Source of the DNA: Photorhabdus khanii NC19
GTDB lineage: Bacteria; Pseudomonadota; Gammaproteobacteria; Enterobacterales; Enterobacteriaceae
Direction of reading: 5' to 3'
Assembly (NCBI RefSeq): GCF_000517265.1
Contig: NZ_AYSJ01000011.1
Coordinates: 1 to 62,670 of the forward strand
Length of the DNA: 62,670 nt
Below the pieces are notes generated by a model. That model saw only the letters and a program-made list of their open reading frames with translations, was not told the DNA's origin and did not search any database. A program made the translations under genes and the position numbers. Shown in pieces: positions 13,034 to 21,616 of the stretch (position 1 is its first letter; each line of letters opens with the position of its first letter).

Positions 13034-14172
13034 TGGCTAATCATCTTTTGAACAACAGTTTTGGTTATCGCTGGCAGCAACTGGGTTGGGATGACATTAC
13101 CCTTCGCATTAACAGCAAAACTTCGCAGGATGTCGAACGGGCATTGGGCAGCCACAAATTAAATCTGGATGACTTTATGGCACTGCTCTCACCAGCGGCG
13201 AAATCCTATATAGAACCGCTGGCACAACAGGCACAGAAATTGACTCGTCAACGCTTCGGTAATACCGTTGATTTTTATGTGCCGCTTTATCTCTCGAATT
13301 TGTGCGCCAATGATTGCACCTATTGTGGATTCTCAATGAGTAACCACATCAAGCGCAAGATACTAAATGAAGATGAAATTATTGCAGAATGTCAGGCGAT
13401 TAAAGCTCTGGGCTTTGACAATCTGCTATTAGTCACGGGAGAACATCAAAGTAAAGTAGGTATGGACTATTTCCGCCGTTATCTGCCACTTATCCGTGAA
13501 CATTTCAGTTCCATAATGATGGAAGTCCAGCCAATGACTCAGGAAGAATATTCAGAACTCAAAACGTTGGGGCTGGATGGTGTAATGGTTTATCAAGAAA
13601 CCTATCATGAACCAACTTATCGGCTGCATCATCTACGGGGTAAGAAACAAGATTTTCATTGGCGACTAGAAACACCGGATCGTCTTGGCCGGGCAAAAAT
13701 TGATAAAATTGGTTTAGGGGCATTAATTGGCCTATCTAACCACTGGCGGACAGATTGTTATATGGTGGCTGAACATTTACTCTTTTTACAACGCACATAC
13801 TGGCAAAGTCGTTATTCAATTTCATTCCCACGTTTGCGGCCTTGTGCCGGAGGTATTGAACCTGCATCATTAATGAGTGAAGCAGAACTGGTACAACTGA
13901 TTTGTGCTTTTCGTCTGTTTGCTCCAGATGTGGAACTTTCTATTTCTACCCGGGAATCCCCCTTCTTTCGCGATCACGTAATACCACTGGCAATCAATAA
14001 TGTCAGCGCAGGTTCGAAAACCCAACCCGGTGGTTACGCAGACAATAGCCACGAAGAATTAGAACAATTTACTCCGCATGATAATCGCTCCGTTTATCAG
14101 GTCGCGGATGTATTGATTAAAGCAGGGTTACAACCTGTCTGGAAAGATTGGGATAGTTATTTAGGCCGATAA
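13033..14172 (+). CDS. thiH: 2-iminoacetate synthase (tyrosine lyase)
   Basis: Radical-SAM enzyme that cleaves tyrosine to dehydroglycine and p-cresol for the thiazole ring in anaerobes and facultative bacteria. 379 aa with the cluster motif CANDCTYCGF (CxxxCxxC) around residues 94-103, and the conserved MEVQPM and QETYH stretches. The thiH route, rather than the ThiO glycine oxidase, agrees with a facultative enterobacterium. It closes the thi operon; no strong terminator is seen after it, only an AT-rich 7-bp hairpin at 14200-14217. Confidence 0.96.
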   Translation: MANHLLNNSFGYRWQQLGWDDITLRINSKTSQDVERALGSHKLNLDDFMALLSPAAKSYIEPLAQQAQKLTRQRFGNTVDFYVPLYLSNLCANDCTYCGFSMSNHIKRKILNEDEIIAECQAIKALGFDNLLLVTGEHQSKVGMDYFRRYLPLIREHFSSIMMEVQPMTQEEYSELKTLGLDGVMVYQETYHEPTYRLHHLRGKKQDFHWRLETPDRLGRAKIDKIGLGALIGLSNHWRTDCYMVAEHLLFLQRTYWQSRYSISFPRLRPCAGGIEPASLMSEAELVQLICAFRLFAPDVELSISTRESPFFRDHVIPLAINNVSAGSKTQPGGYADNSHEELEQFTPHDNRSVYQVADVLIKAGLQPVWKDWDSYLGR

Positions 14173-14740
14173 TTTAATTTTCTTTCTTCTCAAATAATTC
14201 GATTTTAAATAAAATCGCTTAACAGGCAATAACGACAAGAAATAGGATTTAATATAACAAACTGTCTGGTGATAATACCAGGCAGTAAAATACAGAAAAA
14301 TACGATAAAAAATAATTTCCATTTGAAATATCTATTTTTAATTTTAAATAAAAACTCATCCATATAGCTCTAACCAACATTAGAAAATATATTTTTTATG
14401 AATATTTTATTTCTACATAACCGTTTTATGCACAATTAAAATTTAACTTTTAACATACAAATACATTACTCGTCGATATACAAATCATCTACATAAAATA
14501 AAAATCAAAATAAAATTCCAATTAATACCAACAAATAATGAGAATAATGGCCCATGTATACTAAATATATCGAAAATTTCCCTCATTTGTTTTATTTTTA
14601 TACCAATTTTCTCAAATTACAATTCACCACCAACAAAAAATACAATTGAGTATTATCCCATTATTGATAAAGTGCCCCCCGAAAAACAAAGCGCGGAAAG
14701 AAATTAAATTCATTTCTATTTATTTAAAAAGGACTAATAT
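14173..14740. other. AT-rich spacer between thiH and the first CBM-like gene
   Basis: 568 bp of strongly AT-rich sequence with no supported gene. It starts with a weak hairpin after thiH (14200-14217) and ends in the promoter/leader of the next gene. This is the left junction where gene order departs from the E. coli thiH-rpoC arrangement; no direct repeat, tRNA or integrase is visible. Confidence 0.6.
14664..14740 (+). promoter_or_regulatory. Conserved leader/promoter of first CBM-like paralogue
   Basis: The block TTGATAAA at 14664-14671, then CCGAAAA at 14679-14685 and the untranslated end TTATTTAAAAAGGACTAATAT before the ATG are nearly repeated before the second paralogue (15457-15532). 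Conservation of upstream sequence with the gene suggests shared regulation. The sigma factor or activator is unknown. Confidence 0.55.
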
Positions 14741-15217
14741 ATGAACGTACAAGAAATCCTGAATAACGAAGATTATTCTGACAACAAGAAAAACTCTCAT
14801 AAAGAACTGGTTAACGGCTCATTCGAAGAAGGATATAACGGCTGGAGAATCCCGGCCCCTGAATCAGTAGAAATCTTATCTGAAGATGACATTCACTTTC
14901 TCAGAATCCAAAGCGTTACCGGTTCTGGCGTCATTGATCAAATTATAGAAGGATTAGAACCTAACACTAAATATAAACTAACAGCTACAGCGCGCGTATC
15001 AGCAGAATGGGCCTCATCAGCTTATTTTGGTTTACAGAGCCGTACCGATGGCCCCGAATCTTTTGCTGTAAACAGCACCGATTTTACAACGGGCTCGGTA
15101 GAATTAAGCACAGATCAAGAGGGGCTTTTACGCGTTTATTTGCTGAAAGACCAAGTTGGCCATCGACCAGACGGAGAAACCGCTGACTTTACCGGTTTTG
15201 TTTTAGAAAAAGCCTAA
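14741..15217 (+). CDS. Predicted CBM-like beta-sandwich protein, copy 1
   Basis: 158 aa, acidic, no signal peptide or membrane segment. After a polar tail of about 22 residues comes ELVNGSFEEGYNGWRIP, then a beta-rich region with GLEPNTKYKLTATARV and ending ADFTGFVLEKA. The NGSFE..GW opening and the N..YKLTA pattern are typical of carbohydrate-binding-module beta-sandwiches (CBM4/9-like), so sugar binding is likely but inferred. It is clearly paralogous to the next gene, with its own promoter, an AAAGGA ribosome-binding site and a terminator, so it may be strongly expressed as a single transcript. Exact family not recognised. Confidence 0.75.
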   Translation: MNVQEILNNEDYSDNKKNSHKELVNGSFEEGYNGWRIPAPESVEILSEDDIHFLRIQSVTGSGVIDQIIEGLEPNTKYKLTATARVSAEWASSAYFGLQSRTDGPESFAVNSTDFTTGSVELSTDQEGLLRVYLLKDQVGHRPDGETADFTGFVLEKA

Positions 15218-15247
15218 CTATTTAACTTCGAAGTAGTTTGACATTAA

Positions 15248-15282
15248 AACACACCCGGAACAGGAAGCTCCGGGTGTTTTAA
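15248..15282 (+). terminator. Intrinsic terminator of CBM-like copy 1
   Basis: ACACCCGGA (15251-15259) pairs with TCCGGGTGT (15269-15277), a 9-bp stem followed by a short T run. It ends the monocistronic unit. Confidence 0.88.
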
Positions 15283-15532
15283 TATTGGTTGAGAAAATAA
15301 ACCCAAAAATTATAAATTAATATTTTAACTGGAATATAGTTAAATTATTTTAAAACAAATTCCCATCGAAATAATTTAGCCCTATCATTTATTTTCACAT
15401 TAGTTATCACAAATATCATTTTCAATCAAAAAACACGATTTAATATTTTTTCATTGTTGATAAAATGTTTACCGAAAAGAGTCTATTAAGCAAGACTAAA
15501 TTTAATTGTTATTTATTTAAAAGGACTAATAT
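15283..15532 (+). promoter_or_regulatory. Spacer and duplicated promoter of CBM-like copy 2
   Basis: AT-rich spacer whose 3' end repeats the leader of copy 1: TTGATAAA at 15457-15464, CCGAAAA at 15472-15478 and TTATTTAAAAGGACTAATAT just before the ATG. The distances between elements are the same (8 bp between blocks; 55 versus 54 bp from the second block to the ATG). Confidence 0.55.
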
Positions 15533-16018
15533 ATGGATATGAAGAAAATGCTAAATAGCGCAGATTATTCTAATACAAAAAACGCGAATAAAGAGCTGGT
15601 TAATGGTTCATTTAACGAAGGATATCGTGGCTGGAGAATCCCAACCCCTGAAACTGTAGAAATCTTATCCGAGAATGGTGTTAACTTTCTGAGAATCCCA
15701 AGTTATTCTGATTCTGGCATCATTGATCAAATTATAAAAGGATTGGAGCCTAATGTTAAATATAGACTGACTAGTACAGCACGCTTATCAACAAAAAAAA
15801 TACCACAAAGAGCCTTGCCAGCTTATTTTGGTTTACAGAATCGTACATCTGGCCCCGAATATTTTGTTGTAGATAGCTTCAATTTTACGACCGGTTCTGT
15901 TGAATTAAATACAGATGAAGAGGGATTATTACGCGTTTACATGCTAAAAGACCAATTTGTCGCCCTCCCAGAAGAAGCAACCGCTGACTTTACCGGTTTT
16001 ATTTTAGAAAAAGCCTGA
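15533..16018 (+). CDS. Predicted CBM-like beta-sandwich protein, copy 2
   Basis: 161 aa, paralogue of the preceding gene: same NGSFNEGYRGWRIPTPE opening, same IDQIIKGLEPNVKYRLT core and same ADFTGFILEKA ending. It differs by a short basic insertion in the middle (TKKIPQRALP) and a different C-terminal loop (QFVALPEEA). No signal peptide. Likely a cytosolic or non-classically released carbohydrate-binding protein; function unproven. Own terminator follows. The conserved Trp of GYRGWRIP and the aromatic PAYFGLQ segment are candidate ligand contacts. Confidence 0.75.
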   Translation: MDMKKMLNSADYSNTKNANKELVNGSFNEGYRGWRIPTPETVEILSENGVNFLRIPSYSDSGIIDQIIKGLEPNVKYRLTSTARLSTKKIPQRALPAYFGLQNRTSGPEYFVVDSFNFTTGSVELNTDEEGLLRVYMLKDQFVALPEEATADFTGFILEKA

Positions 16019-16048
16019 ACATTTAACTTTGATATCGTTTGACATTTC

Positions 16049-16080
16049 AACACCCGAAGCTCATTGCTTCGGGTGTTTTA
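16049..16080 (+). terminator. Intrinsic terminator of CBM-like copy 2
   Basis: AACACCCGAAGC (16049-16060) and GCTTCGGGTGTT (16066-16077) form a perfect 12-bp stem with a 5-nt loop, ending in a TTTTA tract. Confidence 0.92.
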
Positions 16081-16122
16081 ACGTCTGTCTCAGCAAATGT
16101 AATTCTTCTAAAAGAATCCTAC

Positions 16123-16704
16123 CTAACTTAAATCATGCAATGGTTTCTTTATTGGTGGTGTAAGTCTGAAATCAGAAAATTTCACCTGTAACCCTTGACG
16201 TTCTGGAGAACAACACATTGCGCCAACAAAGACACGTTGTTTATCCTCAAGAAAAGGAGATAACCTTAATAATGGCCACCGTAAACCATCAATAGAATAT
16301 TGAAGCCTTAAATACCCTTCTTCACAGGTCAGACGTAACCAGAATTTACTCGCATTACCCGGAAATATTCCCATAGACCAATCAGAATGGTGGCGTGTAA
16401 GTACACTACCAATGGTGGCCTGCCCGTCAGAATATTCAACTCCCCCTTTCAACCAATGTTTTTCATCCACTAATAGCATGATTCCTGCTTGATCGTATAA
16501 ATGTTCAAAGCATCCTTCAATACAGAGTTGAAAGGTAAAATTATCCTCAATATAACGTCCAAAAACATGACCACTATGACGTTGAAAACCATACCATGTT
16601 TGTTGCCAAAAATCGGTTTTGTGATCTGTAGCAACATTAAGCCAGTCGTTTCCAGCTTGCCAATCAGATGGTTCATTAAGCCAATGATATTGTGACAAAC
16701 TCAT
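16123..16704 (-). CDS. DUF1349 family protein (concanavalin-like fold)
   Basis: 193-aa soluble protein starting MSLSQYHWLNEPSDWQ. The pattern W..WYGF.RHSGHVFG, followed by DQAGIMLLVDEKHWLKGGVEY and later WSMGIFPG and LRLTCEEGYLRLQYSIDG, matches DUF1349 proteins, a concanavalin-A-like family of unknown biochemical role. I chose the ATG at 16704 because AGGGAG precedes it at good distance; the ATG at 16722, overlapping the MFS stop as ATGA, would add six residues. It is last after the MFS gene and probably co-translated with it. Confidence 0.8.
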   Translation of the reverse strand: MSLSQYHWLNEPSDWQAGNDWLNVATDHKTDFWQQTWYGFQRHSGHVFGRYIEDNFTFQLCIEGCFEHLYDQAGIMLLVDEKHWLKGGVEYSDGQATIGSVLTRHHSDWSMGIFPGNASKFWLRLTCEEGYLRLQYSIDGLRWPLLRLSPFLEDKQRVFVGAMCCSPERQGLQVKFSDFRLTPPIKKPLHDLS

Positions 16705-16718
16705 AGGAACTCCCTCTA

Positions 16719-17870
16719 TCATCTTCCGCTTGGATTAATAAATTTATATCCTGCAAGTAAGGAAACAGAGAGTAAAGCAACACAAGCAAAAGCACCATGT
16801 AATGTCACAATATGTGCTATTCCCCCGATAATTGCAGGCCCCAGTAAGATACCTGAATATCCCATTGTAGAAACCGCCGCAACTGCCAGCGAGTCAGGCA
16901 TAATTTTCTGTTGACCGGAAGCAGTGAAAAGCATTGGGGCTATATTAGATAATCCAGCCCCCACCATCAGGAAGGAAAGTCCTAATATTATTGCTGTTGA
17001 TGCTGAGTAAATAAGGATAAATCCAGAAGTCGCTAATAAGGCACTACTGATAAAAACCCGCCGGTGTCCATAAAGGGCAATGATCTTATCCCCCAAAAAG
17101 CGACCAGATGTCATGGCAATAGCAAAAAGGGTATAACCGATTCCAGCCTGATGGCTGCTGATATTATGTACACTGGTTAATAATATACCACTCCAGTCCA
17201 GCATTGATCCTTCCATGATATAGGCAACAAAACAGAGAAAGCCCAGCAAAATAACGATGCCATGGGGCACAGCAAAGAATGGTGTATTGCCCGATTCTGC
17301 TTCGTTCAACAACCCACTCCATGCCGGCAGTAGCAATAAAACAATCAGTAATACCGCCATTGACATCACCTGAAGGGGTGATATTCCCAGAGACAATAAT
17401 GCACTGACCGAGCCTGCACCAGCTATTCCCCCCAGACTAAATAACGCGTGAAAGCCGGACATAATTGGCCGCTGAGCCATTTTTTCAACCATAACAGCGT
17501 GGATATTTACTACAACATCCATCGCACCAATACCTGCACCAAAAACAAATAAAGCGCAGGCCAGTGTCAACGGTGTAGGTAATACACTAAGACCTGGCAA
17601 CATCACTAACACCAACAGGGCACATAAAGTGAAAACTTGCCGACATCCAAAACGTGCAGCCAACATTCCTGCCATCGGCATCATGATGAAAGAGCCAATA
17701 CCGAATGCCAGCATCAGAAGCCCCATAGCGCCATTATCAAGTTGCAGCCGTTCTTTAGCTAAAGGAATGAGGGGAGCCCAACTTGCAAGACTAAAGCCGG
17801 CAATAAAAAAAGCGACGCGCGTCGCCATGATGGGTTGTTTTACCAAAGAGACCATATTCAGATCAGACAA
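16719..17870 (-). CDS. MFS transporter, YbjJ-like
   Basis: 383 aa with about 12 hydrophobic segments and the MFS loop between TM2 and TM3 (GMLAARFGCRQVF, around residue 70). It resembles E. coli YbjJ-type transporters; substrate unknown. It follows the HAD phosphatase by 60 bp, but a strong terminator lies in that gap, so it is either on its own promoter or expressed by read-through. It could export or import a product of the upstream aminotransferase/dehydrogenase/phosphatase set; that link is inferred from neighbourhood only. Confidence 0.85.
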   Translation of the reverse strand: MSDLNMVSLVKQPIMATRVAFFIAGFSLASWAPLIPLAKERLQLDNGAMGLLMLAFGIGSFIMMPMAGMLAARFGCRQVFTLCALLVLVMLPGLSVLPTPLTLACALFVFGAGIGAMDVVVNIHAVMVEKMAQRPIMSGFHALFSLGGIAGAGSVSALLSLGISPLQVMSMAVLLIVLLLLPAWSGLLNEAESGNTPFFAVPHGIVILLGFLCFVAYIMEGSMLDWSGILLTSVHNISSHQAGIGYTLFAIAMTSGRFLGDKIIALYGHRRVFISSALLATSGFILIYSASTAIILGLSFLMVGAGLSNIAPMLFTASGQQKIMPDSLAVAAVSTMGYSGILLGPAIIGGIAHIVTLHGAFACVALLSVSLLAGYKFINPSGR

Positions 17871-17892
17871 CTCATACTCCTTCTATATAAAT

Positions 17893-17924
17893 AAAAACGC
17901 CCTCCGATGTGACTCACGGAGGGC
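17893..17924 (-). terminator. Intrinsic terminator between HAD phosphatase and MFS gene
   Basis: On the minus strand GCCCTCCG (17924-17917) pairs with CGGAGGGC (17906-17899), 8-bp GC-rich stem with a 10-nt loop, then GTTTTTATTT. It closes the aminotransferase-dehydrogenase-phosphatase unit and separates the transporter. Confidence 0.9.
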
Positions 17925-17930
17925 ATTAAA

Positions 17931-18563
17931 TTATGCAAAACTAATCCTGGAAAATTGCGGAATATCTGTCAGCACTCCGATAATACGGGTTGCCTGTTGA
18001 TACTGTTCTGCAACGGATAACGCATGAGGCCAGGCATACACATAGGGAATACCTGCCTGTACTGCTGCTGTAATCCCCAAATCTGTATCTTCAATTACCA
18101 ATGTTTGATGAACATCCATCGACTTCAATTCCAACATGGCAAGATAGGGATCGGGATTCGGTTTCGTTCTTACAACATCGTCGCCGGAGATCAACGCTGG
18201 GCTTTCGCTCAATCCCAATAATCCAATATTAGCCAAACACACTTCACGCGGCGCAGTAGAGACAAAACCAAAAGGAATGCTGTGCTGTTGTAAAGCCTCT
18301 ATCAGCCTGGCAATCCCTGGGCGAAGGTAACTTTGGGACAGCTTATCTTTGTAAACAGAAACAATTTTGTCAGTGATCTCTTGCTGCTGCTGAGCTGGAA
18401 CCCCAATATAATCCAGCGTTTCTTTCAAACTCAGACCGATAAGTTGCTGCGGTTGTACATGATGTGTGTAATCAGGAGCCAACGCACAAAGAACATCAAA
18501 GTGCAATTGCTCACTATCGACAATGACCCCATCAATATCAAAAATCACATTAAATTTATCCAT
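17931..18563 (-). CDS. HAD-IA sugar-phosphatase-like hydrolase
   Basis: 210 aa of the beta-phosphoglucomutase/phosphatase-like HAD-IA group. Motif I FDIDGVIVDSE (residues 8-18), motif II STAPRE near 107, motif III lysine KPNPDPYL near 134 and motif IV IEDTDLGITAA near 156. The small helical cap follows motif I. Substrate probably a phosphorylated sugar or polyol, not determinable. It lies 13 bp after the zinc dehydrogenase and is likely co-transcribed with it. Confidence 0.85.
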   Translation of the reverse strand: MDKFNVIFDIDGVIVDSEQLHFDVLCALAPDYTHHVQPQQLIGLSLKETLDYIGVPAQQQQEITDKIVSVYKDKLSQSYLRPGIARLIEALQQHSIPFGFVSTAPREVCLANIGLLGLSESPALISGDDVVRTKPNPDPYLAMLELKSMDVHQTLVIEDTDLGITAAVQAGIPYVYAWPHALSVAEQYQQATRIIGVLTDIPQFSRISFA

Positions 18564-18576
18564 GTGAAAAACTCCA

Positions 18577-19638
18577 TTAATTGAGATCGGAAATGCGGAT
18601 CAGCACTTTACAGTTTGGAGTATAGAGCGGTTTTTGGGTTTTGCTCGCAATATCGCAACCCACAGTGAGAAAAGCCTGCAAGTAATCATTAAAATCAAAG
18701 ATCTGACTGACCAGACGACCCGCCGGAATAATACCATCACGGATCATGGTATAAGCACGTTCAAAGCTGTTATTCAGAGAATCAATAGAACCAATGACTG
18801 AAAGGCTCTTATCCGCAATTTTAAGAATATCAAGGCTGGCATGTTTATCTTTAAGCGCAACATTCAGCAATTTTCCGCCAGGCGCTAGATGTTCGAAAAT
18901 GTATTCGGTTAACTGTCCGGTAGTATCTACACATAGATCGATCAATGCCGATTTATCGCCATATTTCTGAACCAAAGCCTCATCAAAATCAGTATACAAC
19001 TCACACTCTGGGGGCAGGTTTTCTCTGGCAAACTGAACACGACTTTCATTTTTCTCGACCATGAAAGCCTTGACGCCCCTGGCATGTAAAGCCCAAATGT
19101 AGAGCATCCCCATTGGACCTGCGCCAGCCACTGCTGCACGAATATTAGTATGAGTGATACCCAGCTTATCGACACCGGTTAATGTACAACTAAGCGGTTC
19201 GGTAAGTGATGCCTCTTCCATGCTGACATGATCATCCAGTTTTATCAGTGAACTCTCTTTAGCCAGATACTGTTCAGCAAATGCTCCGTCATAGGAAACC
19301 CCAGCTTCGGTTCCCAATTTTTTTTCACAATGATTTGGGCTTCCTGTCTGGCACATCCGACAATGCCCACAGGAATAAGTTGGGTTGACCACCACGCGGT
19401 CACCCACGTTAAAACGCGTGACACTTCTTCCTATTTGAGTGACAACCCCCGTCGTTTCATGACCGAGAGTCGTCCCTGGAATCGCAACAGGGTAAGAGCC
19501 CGTGATAATCCCAACATCCGTACCACAAACGCCACAAACCGCAATATCAACCACCACATCATCAGGCTCAACACAGTGTAACGGCTCAACATCCCGGATT
19601 TGAACATCCCATACCTGATTAAATTTAAGTGCTTTCAT
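18577..19638 (-). CDS. Zinc-dependent medium-chain alcohol/polyol dehydrogenase
   Basis: 353 aa MDR-family oxidoreductase. Catalytic zinc region CGVCGTDVGIITGSYP near residue 35 and GHETTGVV near 60; structural zinc cysteines in CGHCRMCQTGSPNHC near 90-104; NAD-binding glycine motif AGAGPMGM near 171. The closest remembered types are sorbitol and threonine dehydrogenases and deoxy-scyllo-inosamine dehydrogenase, so oxidation of a polyol or amino-polyol hydroxyl is the likely chemistry. Its start shares one base with the aminotransferase stop, a tight coupling that points to a common pathway. Confidence 0.85.
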   Translation of the reverse strand: MKALKFNQVWDVQIRDVEPLHCVEPDDVVVDIAVCGVCGTDVGIITGSYPVAIPGTTLGHETTGVVTQIGRSVTRFNVGDRVVVNPTYSCGHCRMCQTGSPNHCEKKLGTEAGVSYDGAFAEQYLAKESSLIKLDDHVSMEEASLTEPLSCTLTGVDKLGITHTNIRAAVAGAGPMGMLYIWALHARGVKAFMVEKNESRVQFARENLPPECELYTDFDEALVQKYGDKSALIDLCVDTTGQLTEYIFEHLAPGGKLLNVALKDKHASLDILKIADKSLSVIGSIDSLNNSFERAYTMIRDGIIPAGRLVSQIFDFNDYLQAFLTVGCDIASKTQKPLYTPNCKVLIRISDLN

Positions 19639-20888
19639 TACGCTACCTCCTTGTTGTCCAGCATATCTAAAGTCAGCTCAGCAAAAGTCAGATCCAATTT
19701 ATGCAAAATTTCGTTTAAATGTTCCTGAGTACAAATTAATGGAGGACGAACTTTGAGTGCACGGCCCTTCCCATAACGAGAACCCCGGATGATCAAATTA
19801 TGATTGTTCGCAGTTGCAATCGCTTTTGCAGCAAATTCCGGTGATGGTGTATCAAAACCAAACATGTAACCAACGCCTCTGACACCGGTAATTTCTGGAT
19901 ATTTACGCTGTAATGCTAATAAGCCATTACGCAAATAAGCTTCGTGACTCTGCACATTCTCCAGAACATGTTCATCTTCGATAATATCGATAATTTCGTT
20001 GAGAGCTGTGAGTGAAAGAGGGTTAGCGCCTGATGTGCTGGAATGTTCGAAAGACTCTAATACATCCAATGAACTACGCATCAATACACCACCGGTAGGA
20101 ATACCTATGCCACCAGCGCCTTTAGCGAAAACAATAATATCTGGTTCTAATTCTTTGGCGTAACCAGTTGATGCGAAGAATGTTCCTGTGCGTCCAAACC
20201 CTGTCTGCACCTCATCTGCGATAATGATAATGTCATGTTTATGGCAGATATCTCTAATCTTACGGTAAAAATCAACAGGGAAAACGATATTTCCACCATT
20301 TCCTTGAATAGGTTCAATAATTAGGCAAGCAATATTGTCATTTGAGCCCAATTGAATAAATTGTTCCAGGTCAAAATACTGATTTGGTTCTGTACTCGGT
20401 TCCAATTCAGACATGACGCTGGCAGGAGTTGGCACTTTTAAAGAACCATCAATATTGACATGAAAATCTTTAATTCTAAAAGCATTACCAGAAATTTGCG
20501 CTGTAGCTAAAGACTGACCATGATGAGCCAGAAAGAAAGAGATAACCCCTGACCGCCCTGTTGCTTTTTGAGCAATACGAATGGCACATTCAACCGCCCC
20601 GGAGCCGGAAACATCCCGCAACCATATTCTATTAATTCCTTCAGGGGTATGTTTAACTAATTTATTCAGAATATATTGCGACATTTCATGAGTATAAGCT
20701 GAACTCAAATGTGTACATCTGTCGATTTGCTGTTTTAATTTTTCTGCTATTCTGCGATTAGTGTACCCAAGTGGAAGGTTAAATGTTCCCGAAGCCGCAT
20801 CAATATACTTTTCACCATCTATTTCCAGATAAGGACCGTTCCCAACAAAACGAGAAAGCATATCTTCAAACCGTTTTCCATTTTCCAT
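19638..20888 (-). CDS. Class III PLP-dependent aminotransferase
   Basis: 416 aa. Visible class III features are YIDAASGTFNLPLGYTN at the N-terminus, SGSGAVECAIRIAQ near 90, the IIADEVQTGFGRTG motif near 220 and the PLP lysine in FAKGAGGIGIPTGG near 253. Substrate unknown; omega-amino acids, diaminobutyrate and aminocyclitol ketones are common in the class. First gene of the unit, with AAGGTG before the ATG; upstream is a 728-bp regulatory-looking spacer. Downstream coupling to a zinc dehydrogenase and HAD phosphatase suggests synthesis of an amino sugar or amino alcohol. Confidence 0.88.
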   Translation of the reverse strand: MENGKRFEDMLSRFVGNGPYLEIDGEKYIDAASGTFNLPLGYTNRRIAEKLKQQIDRCTHLSSAYTHEMSQYILNKLVKHTPEGINRIWLRDVSGSGAVECAIRIAQKATGRSGVISFFLAHHGQSLATAQISGNAFRIKDFHVNIDGSLKVPTPASVMSELEPSTEPNQYFDLEQFIQLGSNDNIACLIIEPIQGNGGNIVFPVDFYRKIRDICHKHDIIIIADEVQTGFGRTGTFFASTGYAKELEPDIIVFAKGAGGIGIPTGGVLMRSSLDVLESFEHSSTSGANPLSLTALNEIIDIIEDEHVLENVQSHEAYLRNGLLALQRKYPEITGVRGVGYMFGFDTPSPEFAAKAIATANNHNLIIRGSRYGKGRALKVRPPLICTQEHLNEILHKLDLTFAELTLDMLDNKEVA

Positions 20889-21616
20889 AATCTTATCACC
20901 TTAATTAACCATTTCTAACTACAAGAAAGCACAACAATCGCGAACAGGTAAGAGAATATTTACTAAAAACTAATTTATATCAATAAAAAACCGATAAAAA
21001 CCACAAAAACATTTAAAAAATTAAAGTATTTTGTATAAAAAACATTATTATTTTGAATGCATTGCTAATTACATACTGAACTGCTAGTAAATATGGCTAG
21101 TATAGGTAATTCTGTTTAAAATCCTGTAGAACAGTCCGAAAATCTTGAATTCTGCCTCAAACGATAACCATGAGAATATTTGTATAGCCTATAACTATTC
21201 CTTATATGATAGGTGACCATCTTGATTATTTCTGATTTGTCAGAAATGATATGCTTTTTTATTGAGAATGAGTTACCAAAGAAATGAAAAAATAAAGTAA
21301 CTATTTATTTATGAAATAATTTCAAATAGAACACCTTAGAATAGAGGCTGCTAATAATCTGACATACCTTAAAAAAGTGCTGAAGCAGCCTGGTTGGTTT
21401 ACACAGTTAAGCAGCTCGTATAAAGTTCAGGTTTGAAAAAGCAGTAAAGAGTTCGGTTGTGCACGATATTTAAATAAACCTATCGCTAGTTTGAAATAAC
21501 CCGCTAATAGGATCTCTGGCATACACAAAATCTTTAATTATGCTGGAAAATCAATGCCACTGTGCCGATTTACGCACAAAACCATCACAATTTGTTGAAA
21601 TACTAAAAGAATAAAT
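20889..21616. other. Long divergent spacer with repeats
   Basis: 728 bp between the aminotransferase unit and the divergent exporter gene, AT-rich, no supported gene. It contains two direct copies of GCTAGTA at 21083-21089 and 21096-21102 (13-bp period), a possible operator, and an 8-bp inverted pair AGGCTGCT / AGCAGCCT (21345-21352, 21384-21391) that could form a hairpin with a 31-nt loop. The rest holds nothing I recognise. Confidence 0.45.
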
